Below are positions 42,276 through 54,491 of a stretch of DNA of 64,000 nt, in pieces. Every line of letters begins with the position of its first letter. Within the stretch, counting starts at the first letter, position 1. A program made the position numbers and the translations under genes. Where the stretch lies: assembly GCA_018398815.1 (NCBI GenBank), contig CM031601.1, forward strand, positions 36,036,486-36,100,485. The letters run 5' to 3'. Origin of the DNA: Conus ventricosus. Taxonomy: Eukaryota; Mollusca; Gastropoda; Neogastropoda; Conidae. The notes under the pieces were generated by a model. The model saw only the letters and a list, made by a program, of their open reading frames with translations. It was not told the origin of the DNA and ran no database searches.

Positions 42276-42990
42276 CCCTCCGGGGGTTGCGACCTTGTCG
42301 TGGTCGAGGGCTTGTGCGGTCCAGTGATCCCTTAGGCTTTGCTGGCGGGGGCATCAATACTTGGGGATAGGCTGTTTTTTTCAAACTGCTTCTAGGTCCG
42401 AGAAGCTAAGATGCTGTCTGGCCTAAGCGTAACGTGGTAAGGAGTTGATGCCCCTGGTAGGGCTTCCCATGTCAGATAGGCTAAGGGTGAGGATCCTGAC
42501 TAAGAGTAACCCGCCTTTCTCCTTTTCTTGTTTTCTGCCTTCCTTATTTGGCCCTTTTCTATCTTCGTCTCCCCTTCAAGTCTTCTTTTCCACACTCCTT
42601 TTCTCTCTGTGGTCTCCTTAAGATCCGCCGCGTTTGCCATGCGGTGCGACCTGTGTCGGAGGGGGATGAGATCCTGGTGATTGAGAGGGCCAGCGCTCTC
42701 AACACATCACTTTGGCTCGGACCTCTCCTAGACAGGGGGTACACTTTGGCCCGGGTGTACTAATCGGCTCCCCTACTTGGGGCTGGGTCAAGACAGACAG
42801 TTCCCCTGCTGGCCAAGTAAACCCCTGCAGTGCTCAGCTCTCTGTCCCCGGGAGTTGAGCATGATCAGGGGGGATAGGGTTGGTGGTTTCTGTTTGTCGT
42901 ATATTTCTCCCGAAGCCTGGAAGGGTCAAGACATTGGTTTCTTGGCCCTGGCCCCTTAGTTGGACTCCAAGGTGGGTGGGTAAGGGAGAG

Positions 42991-43885
42991 ATGAAACATA
43001 ATAAAATAAATATGGCTTTTTCAAAAAACATTCCCCCCAAGAAGAAGAGGAAGGCAGCATCCCCTATTTCAGGGGATCTTTATTATGACAGTGATTCCGA
43101 TACAGAAGTTAGACAGAGGACAGGTTTCTGGGCTTCCTGGCTCGTGATGGAAGGGACGGAGCAGGAAAGACCCCTTTCAGCTCTGAGTCCTTTTGCTATC
43201 CAGAAGGGCTTTCAAGGATTAGCAGGTGACCCTCGGTCCATCAAAAGGTTGAGAAATGGCTCGTTTCTGATTCAATGTAAATCACAAAAACAATCCGAAG
43301 AGCTGCTGAGGGCAACAAAACTAGTGGACAGGGAGATCAGGGTGACGCCCCATAAACAGTTGAATTCATCGAAAGGAGTGATTCGCTGCCGAGATTTAAC
43401 AGGTGTCTCAGAGGCAGAGATCAGAACGGAGCTGGCGTCCCAGGTGTGACAGAGGTGCGCAGGGTGACGGTAAAGAAGGGTGCAGAGAGAGTGGCCACCA
43501 ACACCCTCTTTCTGACATTCTGCAACCCTGTGCTGCCTCCGGTCATCAAAGTCGGCTACCTGAATGTCCAGGTTCAGTTATATGTTCCGTCCCCGTTGAG
43601 GTGCTTCAGATGCCAGAGGTTTGGCCATGTCAGGGACCGCTGTTCTGGGCAGGAGGTGTGTGGTGTTTGCTGCAAGGCAACCCATGATGGGCAATGTAAA
43701 GATCCGGCACATTGTGCTAACTGCGGTGGCGACCATCCCTCCTCTTCAAGAAACTGTCCTCTTTGGATTCAGGAATCAAAATACAAAGAGTTAAAACAGA
43801 AAAGAAGATCTCCTTTTTTGAGGCCCGGAAACAGGTTGTTGGCAGTCAGACGCCAACAGCTTCTTCTTATGCTTCGGCCGTAAAG
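42991..43885 (+). pseudogene. Nimb ORF1 of copy C
   Basis: From ATG 42991 (MKHNKINMAFSKNIPPKKKR) a basic N-terminus leads to an acidic SDSDTEVR patch, the RRM-like region and KGVIRCRDLTGVSEAEIRTE. A 1 bp deletion at about 43445 shifts the frame. The next frame (43446-43883) has the zinc knuckles CFRCQRFGHVRDRC and CGVCCKATHDGQCKDPAHCA. The C-terminal tail is across copy D at 48916-49353. Without copy D only a few frameshifts separate it from an intact ORF1. Confidence 0.82.
43874..43885 (+). repeat. Target-site duplication of Nimb D, left
   Basis: TCGGCCGTAAAG, repeated exactly at 48904-48915. Confidence 0.9.
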
Positions 43886-44560
43886 CCCTCCGGGGGTTGC
43901 GACCTTGTCGTGGTCGGAGGGCTGTACGCAGTTGGAGCTTCTTACGCCAGCGTACAGCGTCGACTCCAACTTTGTGTCCCTCCGGGGGTTGCGACCTTGT
44001 CGTGGTCGGAGGGCTTGCGCAGTCCAGTGATCCCTTAGGCTTTGCTGGCGGGGGCATCAATACTTAAAGACAGGCTGGTTTTTTCCAACTGCTTCTAGGC
44101 CTTTGAAGTTGAGATGCTGCCTGGCCTAAGCATAACGTGGTAAGGAGTTGATGCCCTGGTAGGGCTTCCCATGTCAGATAGGCTAAGGGTGAGGATCCTG
44201 ACTAGAGTAACCCGCCTTTCTCTTTTTCTTCTTTTCTGCCTCTCTTATTTGGCCCTTTTCTATCTTCGTCTCCCTTCAAGTCTTCTTTTCACACTCCTTT
44301 TCTCTCTGTGGTCTCCTTAAGATCCGCCGCGTTTGCCGTGCGGTGCGACCTGTGTCGGAGGGGAATGAGATCCTGGTGATTGAGAGGGCCAGCGCTCTCA
44401 ACACATCACTTTGGCTCGGACCTCTCCTAGACAGGAAGTACACTTTGGCCCGGGTGTACTAATCAGCTCCCCTTCTTGGGGCTGGGTCAAGACAGACAGT
44501 CCCCCTACTGGCCAAGTAAACCCCTGCAGTGCTCAGCTCTCTGTTCCCGGGAGTTGAGCA

Positions 44561-44893
44561 TGACGGTAAAGAAAGGTTCAGAGAGAGTGGCCACCAACAC
44601 CCTCTTTCTGACCTTCTGCAACCCTGTGCTGCCTCCGGTCATCAAAGTTGGCTACCCGTCCCCAAAAACCAGCAATCCCCCCTCGAACTCCTCTGTCCAG
44701 TGCCCGTGCGGGCAAGGGAGTTCAACCCAGTGTGGAGATGGTGGAGATGAGGAAGAAACCTCCACCGTCTCCCAAATCCAGACCTTCTTCCCCTGTTGGC
44801 AAGTCTGCCAGCAGGTCTGAAGACCACAGTCCAGTGAAACTAACCAACAAATTTACACCCTTAGATGCAGATGTTGATGAGGAGATGACCTGA
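44561..44893 (+). pseudogene. Nimb ORF1 of copy D, internally deleted
   Basis: Relative to copy A, the segment between GTTGAGCATGA and GGTAAAGAA (about 600 bp, the ORF1 N-terminal part) is missing. A second pair of deletions removes the zinc knuckles, joining GGCTAC, CCGTCCCC and AAAAACCAGC (about 44652-44672). What remains reads ERVATNTLFLTFCNPVLPPV and then the proline-rich tail ending DVDEEMT at 44893. No RNA-binding domain is left. Confidence 0.78.
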
Positions 44894-44918
44894 TTCTCTC
44901 CTTTTCGTCCTCTGCACC

Positions 44919-47900
44919 ATGGATAGTACAATATTCCATTGGAATATCCGTGGATTAAATTCCAACTTTGAGGAGCTGCAGCTTCTGTGTCAATCTATAA
45001 AACCTTCCGTCGTGGCTCTTCAGGAAACTCAAATTCAAAGCCAGAAGACCTTCACTTTTTCTGGCTTTAATATTCTTTCAAAACCTGCACAACCATCCAC
45101 GTTTGGACTGTCGGGAGGTGTTGCCCTTCTCCTCCAGAAAACTTTGTTGTATAGTCCTGTCGCTCTGTCTACCTCCCTTCAGGCTATCGCTGCGAGAGTC
45201 ACTCTCCACAAGACTGTGACAATCTGTTCCCTTTATCTCCCACCTTCTGTCCCGGTTTGTCGTCAGGACCTTGTCAGTCTGATAAGAGAACTTCCTCGAC
45301 CTTTTTTGCTGTTGGATGACTTTAACGGTCACAATCCTCTTTGGGGTAGTGTCAGTACGTCATCCAGAGGTCTGCTAATTGAGGATGTCCTTTCGGATTT
45401 GGATTTGTGTTGTCTGAACGACGGATCTGCACTTACCTCCACTCTTCCACAGGTTCACTTTCGTGTTTAGATTTGTCGGTTTGTGACCCCTCGCTGGTCC
45501 TGGACTATGAGTGGTCTGTCCATGACGATCTGCACGGAAGTGACCATTTCCCTGTCCTTCTGCAACCTGTAATAACCGAACACGTCTCTGTCTCTCACCA
45601 TCTAAATTATAAGAAAGCAAACTGGGATCTATTTGCAGCCACTATTTCTCAGGAATTCCAGGACACTGATTTTCTTCAGAGTCCGGACCCAGCAGAATCA
45701 CTGACTAACACTGTGATCAAGTGTGCTAAAGCTTGTATTCCAGTGTCTTCCGATAAACTTCAAATGCCAAAACACCCTGGTTTGATTCAGACTGCCAACA
45801 AATTTCCAAAGTTCGAAAACGGCTCAGCGTCAGGTGTACCAACGACCTTCGGGTCCCAACGCTCGAGCCCATCAAAACCTCCGTGCCAAATCGAGATACA
45901 CTTTTAAAATCAGTAAATGTCGGTCCTGGAGAAGTTTCTGCTCCAGGCTGACATCGAAAACTTCCAAGAAAAAAGTGTGGAACATCATTAAGAAAATCAA
46001 AGGAAGAACACCTGTCCCACTGTGAACCATCTCAAGTTTTCTGACTCTTTAATAACAGACAAAAAAGCAGTTGCTAATCTGCTTGCTTCAACCATTGAAA
46101 AGAATTCCTCCTCTTCTAACAAATCAGCCACTTTTGTCAAAAACAAAGCCCTAAAAGAAAAATTACCCTGCAACTTTTCGTCTGACAACATGGAAGACTA
46201 CAATCTTCCTTTCACGTTAAACGAGCTGAAATCTGCCTTACTTTCTTGCAGCGATTCCTCTCCAGGTATGGATGAAATTCATTATCAACTGTTGAAACAT
46301 CTTCCGCAAGAAGGTCTGAACATACTGCTACAGGTATACAACCATGTGTGGACTACAGGTTTCTTTTCACCCTCTTGCGGAAAGCCCTCATTATTCCCAT
46401 CCCCAAACCTGGAAAAGATCTTTCAAATCCATCAAACTACCGTCCCATAGCTTTGACCAGCTGTGTCTGCAAATTGATGGAGAAAATGGTCAATGCTAGG
46501 CTCATGTGGAAACTCGAAACCGAGGGCCTTTTGGCGAAAGAACAGTGTGGTTTCCGCAAACATCGGACTACTGTTGACCATTTGATTCGTCTGGAATCTA
46601 CACTTCGGAACGCTTTTTTGAACAGACAGCATACAGTGGCAATTTTCTTTGACTTGGAGAAGGCCTACGATACTACCTGGAAGTCGGGGATACTTCATGA
46701 TCTCCACAATCTGGGTTTTCGAGGTCATCTTCCGCTTTTTATTCAAAATTTTTTGGCACAACGACAGTTTCAGGTCCGGGTTGGCACCACTCTCTCTGAT
46801 GTCCACGAGCAGGAGTTGGGTGTTCCACAGGGGAGCATACGTCTCCTGCCCTCTTTAGTATTAAAATCAACAACATTGTTCAATCAGTTCAGCAGGGTTC
46901 AGACTGCTCATTGTTTGTGGATGATTTTGCTGTCTACGCAACTGGAAGCCTGTACCCGAGTGTCCATGCGCAGGCTCCAGCTTTGCGTAGATAAAATCCA
47001 TCGGTGGGCAGATGAAAACGGTTTCACCTTTTCTCCAACAAAGACGCAGTGTATTCACTTCCATAATTTCCGTCAGTTTTTTCCAGATCCTGAACTTCAA
47101 GTAGGGAAATCTCCCATTCCAGCTGTTAAAGAGGCCAAATTTCTGGGATCATTTTTGACCAGAAACTTAACTTTCTCAGCCACATCAAACACCTCAAAAC
47201 TGCTTGCCAAAGCACTGAATATTCTGCGGGTCGTAGCGCACACCGACTGGGGCGCTGATAAGAAAACTTTGCTGCACCTCTACAGAGCCTTGGTCCGTTC
47301 CAAACTGGACTACGGTTGTGCTGTGTGCGGCTCCGCAAGATCGTCTTACCTCAAACTCTTGGACCCTATCCACTATCAAGGGCTTCGTCTCTGTCTTGGA
47401 ACGTTCCGCACCACCCCTGTGTACAGCCTGTACGCAGAGGCGGGTGAACCTTCACTGTCTAACCGCAGGCTGAAACTGTCTTTGAATTATTATATTCGAC
47501 TGTTCTCAGAACCGCAGAATCCTGCCTATGACTGTGCTTTGACCCTCCGTTCCAAAGTAAGTTTTGAAAATAACCCGAAATGTATTCTGCCGTTTGGTCT
47601 TCGTATGCGGCCTCACGTGCGGAATGCAGGTCTAGACCTAGGAGTTGTGTCCGATTTTTCCAAGTTTCCGGATCAACCTCTGTGGACCTTTTTCACACCA
47701 GAGATTCGTTTCGATCTTGCAGCTTTTCGCAAAGAGTCTACCAGCTCTCTGGCGTACAAGGCATTGTATGCTGACCTCTGTTCCAAATTCCCATCCTGTC
47801 AAAAAGTTTTCACTGACGGTTCCAGTCTGAAGATGGAGTGGCCTGTGCAGCCTACTGCCCTGGGGCTCCTTCTCAGATACTGTTGGAACATATTCATCCG

Positions 47901-48600
47901 ATGCTTCTGTCTATTCTGCTGAACTTACCGCTCTGGTTTTGGCTTTGAAGATAATCTCGCATTCTTCGAAGAGGGACTTTCTGGTTCTGTCGGATTCGCT
48001 GTCAGCTTTGGAGGCCATAGCTGGCCGCAACCTTCAGCATCCAGAACTTTTACTTTTTTTTGAACTTTTTAGCAAGTTGAAGGCGGACGGTTACAACATT
48101 ACTCTTGCTTGGTTCCTGGTCATGTTGGCATCGGAGGGAACGAAATGGTTGATCGTTTAGCCAAGAACGCCACAAGAGAGAAACTGTCCAACGTTTATAT
48201 CCCCTGCTCAGATGTGAAACCCAAAATTAACGATTATGTGAGAGACCTCTGGCAGGAGGATTGGAACACACAGACGAGTAACAAACTCTTTCAGATCCGT
48301 CCAAACCTTAAGGAGTTCCTCCCATCTACGTCGGGAGGTCGTAAAGAGGAAACGGTTCTGTGCCGGCTGCACACCGGCCATTCGTATTTTACCCATTTTA
48401 CCTTTTAAAGAGTGAAGAAGCTCCGTGGTGTATTCCATGTCATGCGCCACTCACAATGAAACATGTTCTTTTAGAGTGTTGGGACTTGCACGATGTGAGA
48501 CACAAACATTTTACAGCGGAGTCCATGAAGATCCTGTTCAGGGATGTCCCGCCTGATGTNNNNNNNNNNNNNNNNNNNNNNNNNNNNNNNNNNNNNNNNN
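44919..48600 (+). pseudogene. Nimb ORF2 of copy D
   Basis: The frame opens with MDSTIFHWNIRGLNSNFEEL and covers the endonuclease (DDFNGHNPLWG with Gly to Asp at the usual GDFN; GSDHFPVLL). RT follows (NYRPIALTSCVCKLMEKMVN, FFDLEKAYDTTW, GVPQGSI), then RNase H (SDSLSALEA, GHVGIGGNEMVDRLAKN) and the C-terminal cysteine/histidine tail. About eight 1-base indels (for example near 45430, 45773, 46003, 46377, 46840, 47148, 47824 and 48113) break it. The largest open piece is 524 codons (46348-47922). Confidence 0.82.
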
Positions 48601-48659
48601 NNNNNNNNNNNNNNNNNNNNNNNNNNNNNNNNNNNNNNNNNNNNNNNNNNNNNNNNNNN
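48560..48659. other. Assembly gap, 100 N
   Basis: Exactly 100 N. The flanks CCTGATGT and GATCCTTGAG are contiguous in the paralogous copy B (57811-57828), so little or nothing may be missing. Confidence 0.98.
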
Positions 48660-48915
48660 GATCCTTGAGTTTTTGAGAGAGATTAACATTTTTCATCTTA
48701 TTTAAGATTTTACGGAAGAAAGATTTTAATGCAATTTCTGGTGCGTTTCGAGACGATGTCATTTAATGAGATGTGTGAAAGTTGGGTTTTAAAAAAATTT
48801 TTTTTTTTTAAACGACTGGCGAGTTGATTTTAACGTTGGTGACAGCCCTGATGTGGCCCTTTGCGGTCGGCTGGGCTATAAGCAAACATTATCTTATCTT
48901 ATCTCGGCCGTAAAG

Positions 48916-49353
48916 ACAGTTCCCAGAGTTCCCACTCGGTAAGTCTGCTGCCAGACTGATGAATTCATGTTTTCAAAGACATTACAAGGAAGAATCGTCA
49001 ACTCTGGTGGAAGCAGGTCCACCACCTCCCAACCCAAAGTGATTGCCCCTGGTGGAGGCAAAAAATCCGCCACCCCTCAGACTGCCCAGCAGTCTACAAC
49101 ATCTGCTGCTGGGCAGATTAAAAAACCAGCAATCCCGCCTCGAACTCCTCTGTCCAGTGCCCGTGCGGGCAAGGGAGTTCAATCCAGTGTGGAGATGGTG
49201 GAGATGAGGAAGAAACCTCCACCGTCTCCCAAATCCAGACCTTCTTCACCTGTTGGCAAGTCTGCCAGCAGGTCTGAAGACCAACACAGTCCAGTGAAAC
49301 TAACCAATAAATTTACACCTTTAGAAGCAGATGTTGATGAGGAGATGACCTGA
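48916..49353 (+). pseudogene. Nimb ORF1 C-terminal tail of copy C
   Basis: The open frame reads MFSKTLQGRIVNSGGSRSTT, the lysine/proline-rich segment with KKPAIPPRTPLSSARAGKG, and SKSRPSSPVGKSASRSEDQH-like sequence, ending FTPLEADVDEEMT. It is disordered and basic, probably for RNA binding or nuclear import. An upstream in-frame stop (TAA at about 48940) is a lesion; in copy A this codon is a Ser codon. Confidence 0.75.
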
Positions 49354-49379
49354 TCTCTCTCCTTTTCGCCCTCTGCACC

Positions 49380-52300
49380 ATGGATAGTACAATATTCCAT
49401 TGGAATATTCGTGGACTAAATTCCAACTTCGAGGAACTGCAGCTTCTGTGTCGATCTATAAAACCTTCAGTCGTGGCTCTTCAGGAAACTCAAATTCAAA
49501 GCCAGAAGACCTTCACTCTTTCTGGCTTTAATATTCTTTCCAAACCTGCACAACCATCCATGTTGGGACTGTCGGGCGGTGTTGCCCTTCTCATACACAA
49601 AACTCTGCTGTATTAGTCCTGTCGCTCTGTCTACCTCCCTTCAAGCTGTAGCTGCGAGAGTCACTCTCCACAAGACTGTGACGATCTGTTCCTTTATGTA
49701 CCTCCTTCAGTCCCGGTTTGTCGTCAGGACCTTGTCAGTCTGATAGGAGAACTTCCTCGACCTTTTTTGCTGTTGGGTGACTTTAACGGTCACAACCCTC
49801 TTTGGGGTAGTGTCAGTACGTCATCCAGAGGTCTGCTAATTGAGGATGTCCTTTCGGATTTGGATTTGTGTTGTATGAACGACGGATCTGCAACTCCTCC
49901 ACTCTTCCACAGGTTCACTTTCGTGTTTAGATTTGTCGATTTGTGACCCCTCGCTGGTCCTGGACTATGAGTGGTCTGTCCATGACGATCTGCACGGAAG
50001 TGACCATTTCCCTGTCCTTCTACAAACCGTCATAACTGAACACGTCTCAGTCTCTCAACATCTAAATTATAAGAAAGCAAACTGGGATCTATTTGCAGCC
50101 ACTATTTCTAAGGAATTCCAGGACACTGATTTTCTTCAGAGTCCGGACCCAGCAGAGTCTCTGACTAACACTGTGATCAAATGTGCTAAAGCCTGTTTTC
50201 CCAGTGTCTTCCGACAAACTCCAAATGCCAAAAACACCCTGGTTCGATTCAGACTGCCAACAAATTTCCAAAGTTCGAAAACGGGCTCAGCGTCGGGTAT
50301 ACCAACGACCTTCGGGTCCCAACACTCGACCCCATCAGAAACTCCGTGCCAAATCGAGACACACTTTTAAAAATCATAAATGTCGGTCCTGGAGAAGTTT
50401 CTGCTCCAGGCTGACATCAAAAATTTCCCAAGAAGAAAGTGTGGAACATCATTAAGAAAATCAAAGGGAAGAACACCTGTCCCACTGTGAACCATCTCAA
50501 GTTTTCGGACTTTAATAACGGAGAAAAAAGCAGTTGCTAATCTGCTTGCTTCAACAATTGAAAAGAATTCCTCCTCTTCTAACAAATCAGCCACTTTGTC
50601 AAAAGCAAAGCCTTTAAGAAAAATCACCCTGCAACTTTTCGTCAGACAACATGGAAGACTACAATCTTCCTTTCACGTTAAAAAGAATTGAAATCTGCCT
50701 TACTCTCTTGCAGCGATTCCTCTACAGGTATAGATGAAATCCATTATCAACTGTTGAAACATCTTCCGCAAGAAGGTCTGAACATACTGCTACAGGTATA
50801 CAACCATGTGTGGACTACAGGTTTCTTTCCACCCTCTTGGCGAAAAGCCCTCATTATTCCCATCCCAAACCTGGAAAAGATCTTTCTAATCCATCAAACT
50901 ACCGTCCCATAGCTTTGACCAGCTGTGTCTGTAAATTGATGGAGAAAATGGTCAATGCTAGGCTCATGTGGAAACTGGAAACTGATGGCCTTTTGGCGAA
51001 AGAACAGTGTGGTTTCCGCAAACATCGGTCTACGGTTGACCATTTGATTCGTCTGGAATCTACACTTCGGAATGCCTTTTTGAACAGACAGCTGCAGTGG
51101 CAATTTTTTTTGACTTGGAGAAGGCCTACGATACCACCTGGATGTCGGGGATACTTCATGATCTCCATGATCTGGGTTTTCGAGGTCATCTTCCGCTTTT
51201 CATTCAAATTTTTTGGCAGAACGACAGTTTTCAGGTCCGGGTTGGCACCACTCTCTCTGATGTCCACGAGCAGGAGTTGGGTGTTCCACAGGGGAGCATA
51301 CTGTCTCCTGCCTCTTTAGCATCAAGATTAACAACATTGTGAAATCAGTTCAGCAGGGTTCAGACTGCTCATTGTTTGTGGATGATTTTGCTGTCTACGC
51401 AACTGGAAGCCCGTACCCGAGTGTCCAGCGCAGGCCCAGCTTTGCGTGGATAAAATCCATCAGTGGGCGGAATGAAAACGGTTTTCACCTTTTCTGCTAC
51501 AAAAACGTCAGTGTATTCACTTCCATAATTCCGTCAGTTTTTCCCAGATCCCGAACTTCAAGTAGGGAAATCTCCCATTCCAGCTGTTAAAGAGGCCAAA
51601 TTTCTGGAATTTTTTTTTGACCAGAAACTTAATTTTCTCAGCCACATCAAAAACCTGAAACTGCTTGCCAGAAAGCACTGAATATTCTGCGGGTCGTAGC
51701 ACACACCGACTGGGGCGCTGATAAGAAAACTTTGTTGCACCTCTACAGAGCCTGGTCCGTTCCAAACTGGACTACGGTTGTGCTGTGTGGGGGCTCCGCA
51801 AGATCGTCTTACCTCAAACTCTTGGACCCTATCCACCATCAAGGGCTTCGTCTCTGTCTTGGAGCGTTCCGCACACCCCTTGACAGCCTGTACGCAGAGG
51901 CGGGTGAACCCTTTACTGTCCAACCGCAGGCTGAAACTGTCTTTGAATTATTACATCCGACTGTTCTCAGAACCAGAAACCCTGCCTATGACTGTGTCTT
52001 TGACCCTCCGTTCCAAAGTAATTTTAAAACAACCCTAAATGTTTTCCGCCGTTTGGTCTTCGTATGCAGCCTAACGTGGGGAATGCAATTTAGACCTGGG
52101 GTTTTGGTTTTCCGTTTTTTCCCAAAGTTTGGGATTAAACCTTTGGGGGGCCTTTTTTCCCAAACCAAAAGATTCGTTTTGTCTTTCCCCAGCTTTTCGA
52201 AAAGGGTCTACCCTTCGGCTTTCAAGGAATTTTTAATGTGAGCTTGTTCGAAATTCCCATCCTATAAAAAATTTATAAAGGGAGGGTTTCCCAAAGTCTG

Positions 52301-53060
52301 AAAGGGGATTTGGCCGGTGCACCCAACTGCCCGGGAGCCCCTTTCGCAGATACTTTGGAACTTTATACTTTCCCAGATGCTTCTGCTTTTTTCTGCGGAA
52401 TTTAATGCTTTTTTTTTTTGGGGCTTTAAAGGGATAATCTCCCATTCTTCGAAGGGGGATTTTCCCGGGTTTCCCTGTCGGCCCCCGCTGTCAGTTTTGG
52501 AGGCCATGGGTTTGGCCCCGCAACCCCCGCTTTCCAAAACTTTTACTTTTCTTCAATTTTTTTTTAGCAATTGAAGGGGGGAAGGGTTTAAACAACTTTA
52601 AATTTTGCTTGGGTTTCCCCTGGTCATTTTGGGAAAATCGGGGGGAAATCGAAAGGGTTTTGTCTTTTAGCAAGAACGCCAAAAGAGAGGAACGTCCAAC
52701 ATTTACATCCCCTCCCAAATTTAAAACCCCAAAAATTTAAACGATATGTAGAGCCCTCTGGCAGGTGGATTAAAAACCCCACAGACGAAAACAAAACTTT
52801 TTCAGACCGTAAAAACCTTAGGATTTCCCCCCAAATCTAGTCGGGAGGTGGGTAAAAGAGGAAAGGGTTTCGTCCCGGCTCCCACACCGGCCTTTTCGTA
52901 TTTGCCCCATTCTTACCTTTTAAAGAGTAAAGAAGCCCTTGGTCTTTTCCATGTCATGCCCCACCAAAATAAAACCTTTTCCCCTTTTAGAGTTTTGGGG
53001 ATTTAAAAGATGGAGACCAAAATTTTACAGGGGGTTTTTTCCAAATGAAGATCCTTTTCA
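49380..53060 (+). pseudogene. Nimb ORF2 of copy C, degraded
   Basis: MDSTIFHWNIRGLNSNFEEL begins at 49380. Endonuclease pieces, the linker and RT motifs can be followed in shifting frames to about 51450: NYRPIALTSCVCKLMEKMVN at 50908, EQCGFRKHRSTVDHLIRLES at 51005, GVPQGSILS at 51280 and FVDDFAVYATG at 51376. From there to 53060 only base-level similarity to copies A and D remains, with homopolymer-like changes. RNase H motifs cannot be read as protein. Confidence 0.75.
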
Positions 53061-53324
53061 GGTTGGGTTCCCGGCCTGATTGATCCTTGAGTTTTTGAGA
53101 GAGATTAACTTTTTTCATCTGTTTTTAATTTTTTAGGGAAGAAAGATTTTTAACGAAGTTTCTGGTACGTTTCAGACAAAGTCTTTTTAAAGAGATGTGG
53201 GGAAAGGGGTTTTTTTAAAAATTTTTTTATGACGGGATTGTTTTTGCTTTGGTGACAGCCCGATGGGGCCCTTTTGGGCGGTCGGCGGGGCTATAAGCAA
53301 CTTTATCTTATTTGTGAGGTCGTT

Positions 53325-54245
53325 GATGTAAATTTGCCCCGGGAGGTTGGTCCCGCAAAACCGCCCCCGAGCTTGCCGGGAAATGCCTCTTTCTTTCTCG
53401 GGGTTTTTTAAAACCCTCCCCAGGTAAAAACTTGTGCGTGGCTGCGAAGCTTGGGGGTTTTTCTTAAATTTGATTTTCATGTGAGCAGCAGGGAAAAGGT
53501 GGTCGCTGCCTATATCAGCCCCCGGGGTTTTCCCTCGCCTTTGTTTTTATTGTTTCCCTTAAATTTAAAAGCGCCGGGGAAAATTTGGGGCCCAAAGCCG
53601 ATCGGGTTGTGAGTCTTTCCCTTTAGGGCGCATCCCCAGGTTGTTTTTTTGAAAATTTGGGGGGGTAAAGGTGTTGGCAATGGTGAGCCGTTGGGGGGGC
53701 GGGCCCAAACCCCAGAAGGCGAAGTCCCCGCTTTTAGTTTCCCCTGTGCCGTATTAAACCCACTGTTCCAGCCCATCTTTGTAGGCATCTGGGCCACTTT
53801 GGCTTTAAAGTCCCCTGCAACTATGATAAAGGTCTTTCTTGGGGGCTTTTCGATGGTGCTTCTACTTTCTCGTAAATTCTTCCCCGCCTGATCTTCGTGG
53901 CTGGTATTTGGGAGCAAACCTGATGATTTTTGATGTTTTTTTGGTTTTTGGCTGACAACAATCTGGGGTTTTCTGCTGTTAACGGGTGTGCAGCTAAAGA
54001 TGAAACCCCGTAAATTTCTTTGCGCACGATAAAAAGCTACGCCTTTTTATGTAGTGACCTTCCCACTTTTCCACATCTTTTTTCCCTTTCCCTCTGTATT
54101 GCTTCTCCAAAGCCTGTCCATCTTTTTTTCCGCATCCCCACAATTTTCCCCCATTGGTAACTTAAATCGTGCTCTAGTTTTTTTTTATTTTGCCGCCCTG
54201 AGGGGGTGTACGAACATTCCAGGTTCCCAAAGGTAATTTTCTATT
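53325..54245 (-). pseudogene. RTE endonuclease and linker, inverted
   Basis: Minus-strand pieces in order from 54245 are a GTWNVRT-like start (read here as GNLECSYTP), RWTGFGEAI, EIYGVSSLAAHPLTAENPRL (54020-53960), KVEAPSKSPQERP, IVAGDFKAKVAQ (about 53835; GDF-AKV catalytic strand), a TTWGCALKGKTHNPIGF segment (the T.H.P.G-K.R.QID motif), and NPQASQPRTSFYLGR followed by IYINDLTNKI at 53325. Each motif is distorted by single-base changes attributable to the bad sequence quality. The family assignment is by motif order. Confidence 0.6.
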
Positions 54246-54491
54246 TTGGGAGCTTGTATGATTTTTTTTGCCCCAAATAGCCTTTTTCTTTTAAATTCCC
54301 CCCCTGGTGCTTGTCATGGGAAAACGCGGTTTGTTGGTTTAAACCCCGGGCCCCGGGGCCGATCCCGGGATGTTTTGGCTTGGGGTTTTACTCCCCATGA
54401 CTTTTTTGTGGATTTGGTTAAACCTTGGTGGGGCCAATCCCCCCCCCAAGTTTCCTACTGTGACAGGTAGTACTGGGGTACAGCTTTACCT

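Larger units (their letters stand above)
42276..43885 (+). mobile_element. Nimb-type LINE copy C, left part
   Basis: It begins with the full 5' end CCCTCCGGGGGTTGCG inside ORF2 of copy B and runs through the 5' UTR and most of ORF1 to TCGGCCGTAAAG at 43885. There copy D interrupts it. Its continuation starts after the repeated TCGGCCGTAAAG at 48904-48915. The flanking target duplication in B is CTCCAACTTTGTGT (42262-42275), found again as CTCCGACTTTGTGT in the cleaner inverted duplicate (reverse complement of 63911-63924). Confidence 0.85.
43886..48903 (+). mobile_element. Nimb-type LINE copy D, inserted in copy C
   Basis: Bracketed by TCGGCCGTAAAG. The 5' end is unusual. The first 35 bases of the family (43886-43920) are followed by a 57 bp piece identical to the end of copy B (43921-43977 = 42219-42275), and then a complete 5' UTR starts again at 43978. 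ORF1 carries large deletions. ORF2 spans 44919 to about 48600 and the 3' end has the TTATC tail at 48888-48903. A 100-N gap lies near the ORF2 end. Confidence 0.85.
48904..53311 (+). mobile_element. Nimb-type LINE copy C, right part
   Basis: It resumes after the duplicated TCGGCCGTAAAG with the rest of ORF1 (to the stop at 49351-49353), ORF2 from 49380, and a 3' UTR ending with GGGGCTATAAGCAACTTTATC near 53310. Sequence from about 51450 onward is badly degraded compared with copies A and D, probably for technical reasons. The tail is directly joined to an RTE-type LINE. Confidence 0.8.

Noticed and set aside
44561..44680. ORF1 deletions in Nimb copy D considered as spliced-out introns
   Set aside because: The deletion ends do not have consistent GT/AG boundaries when compared with copy A.
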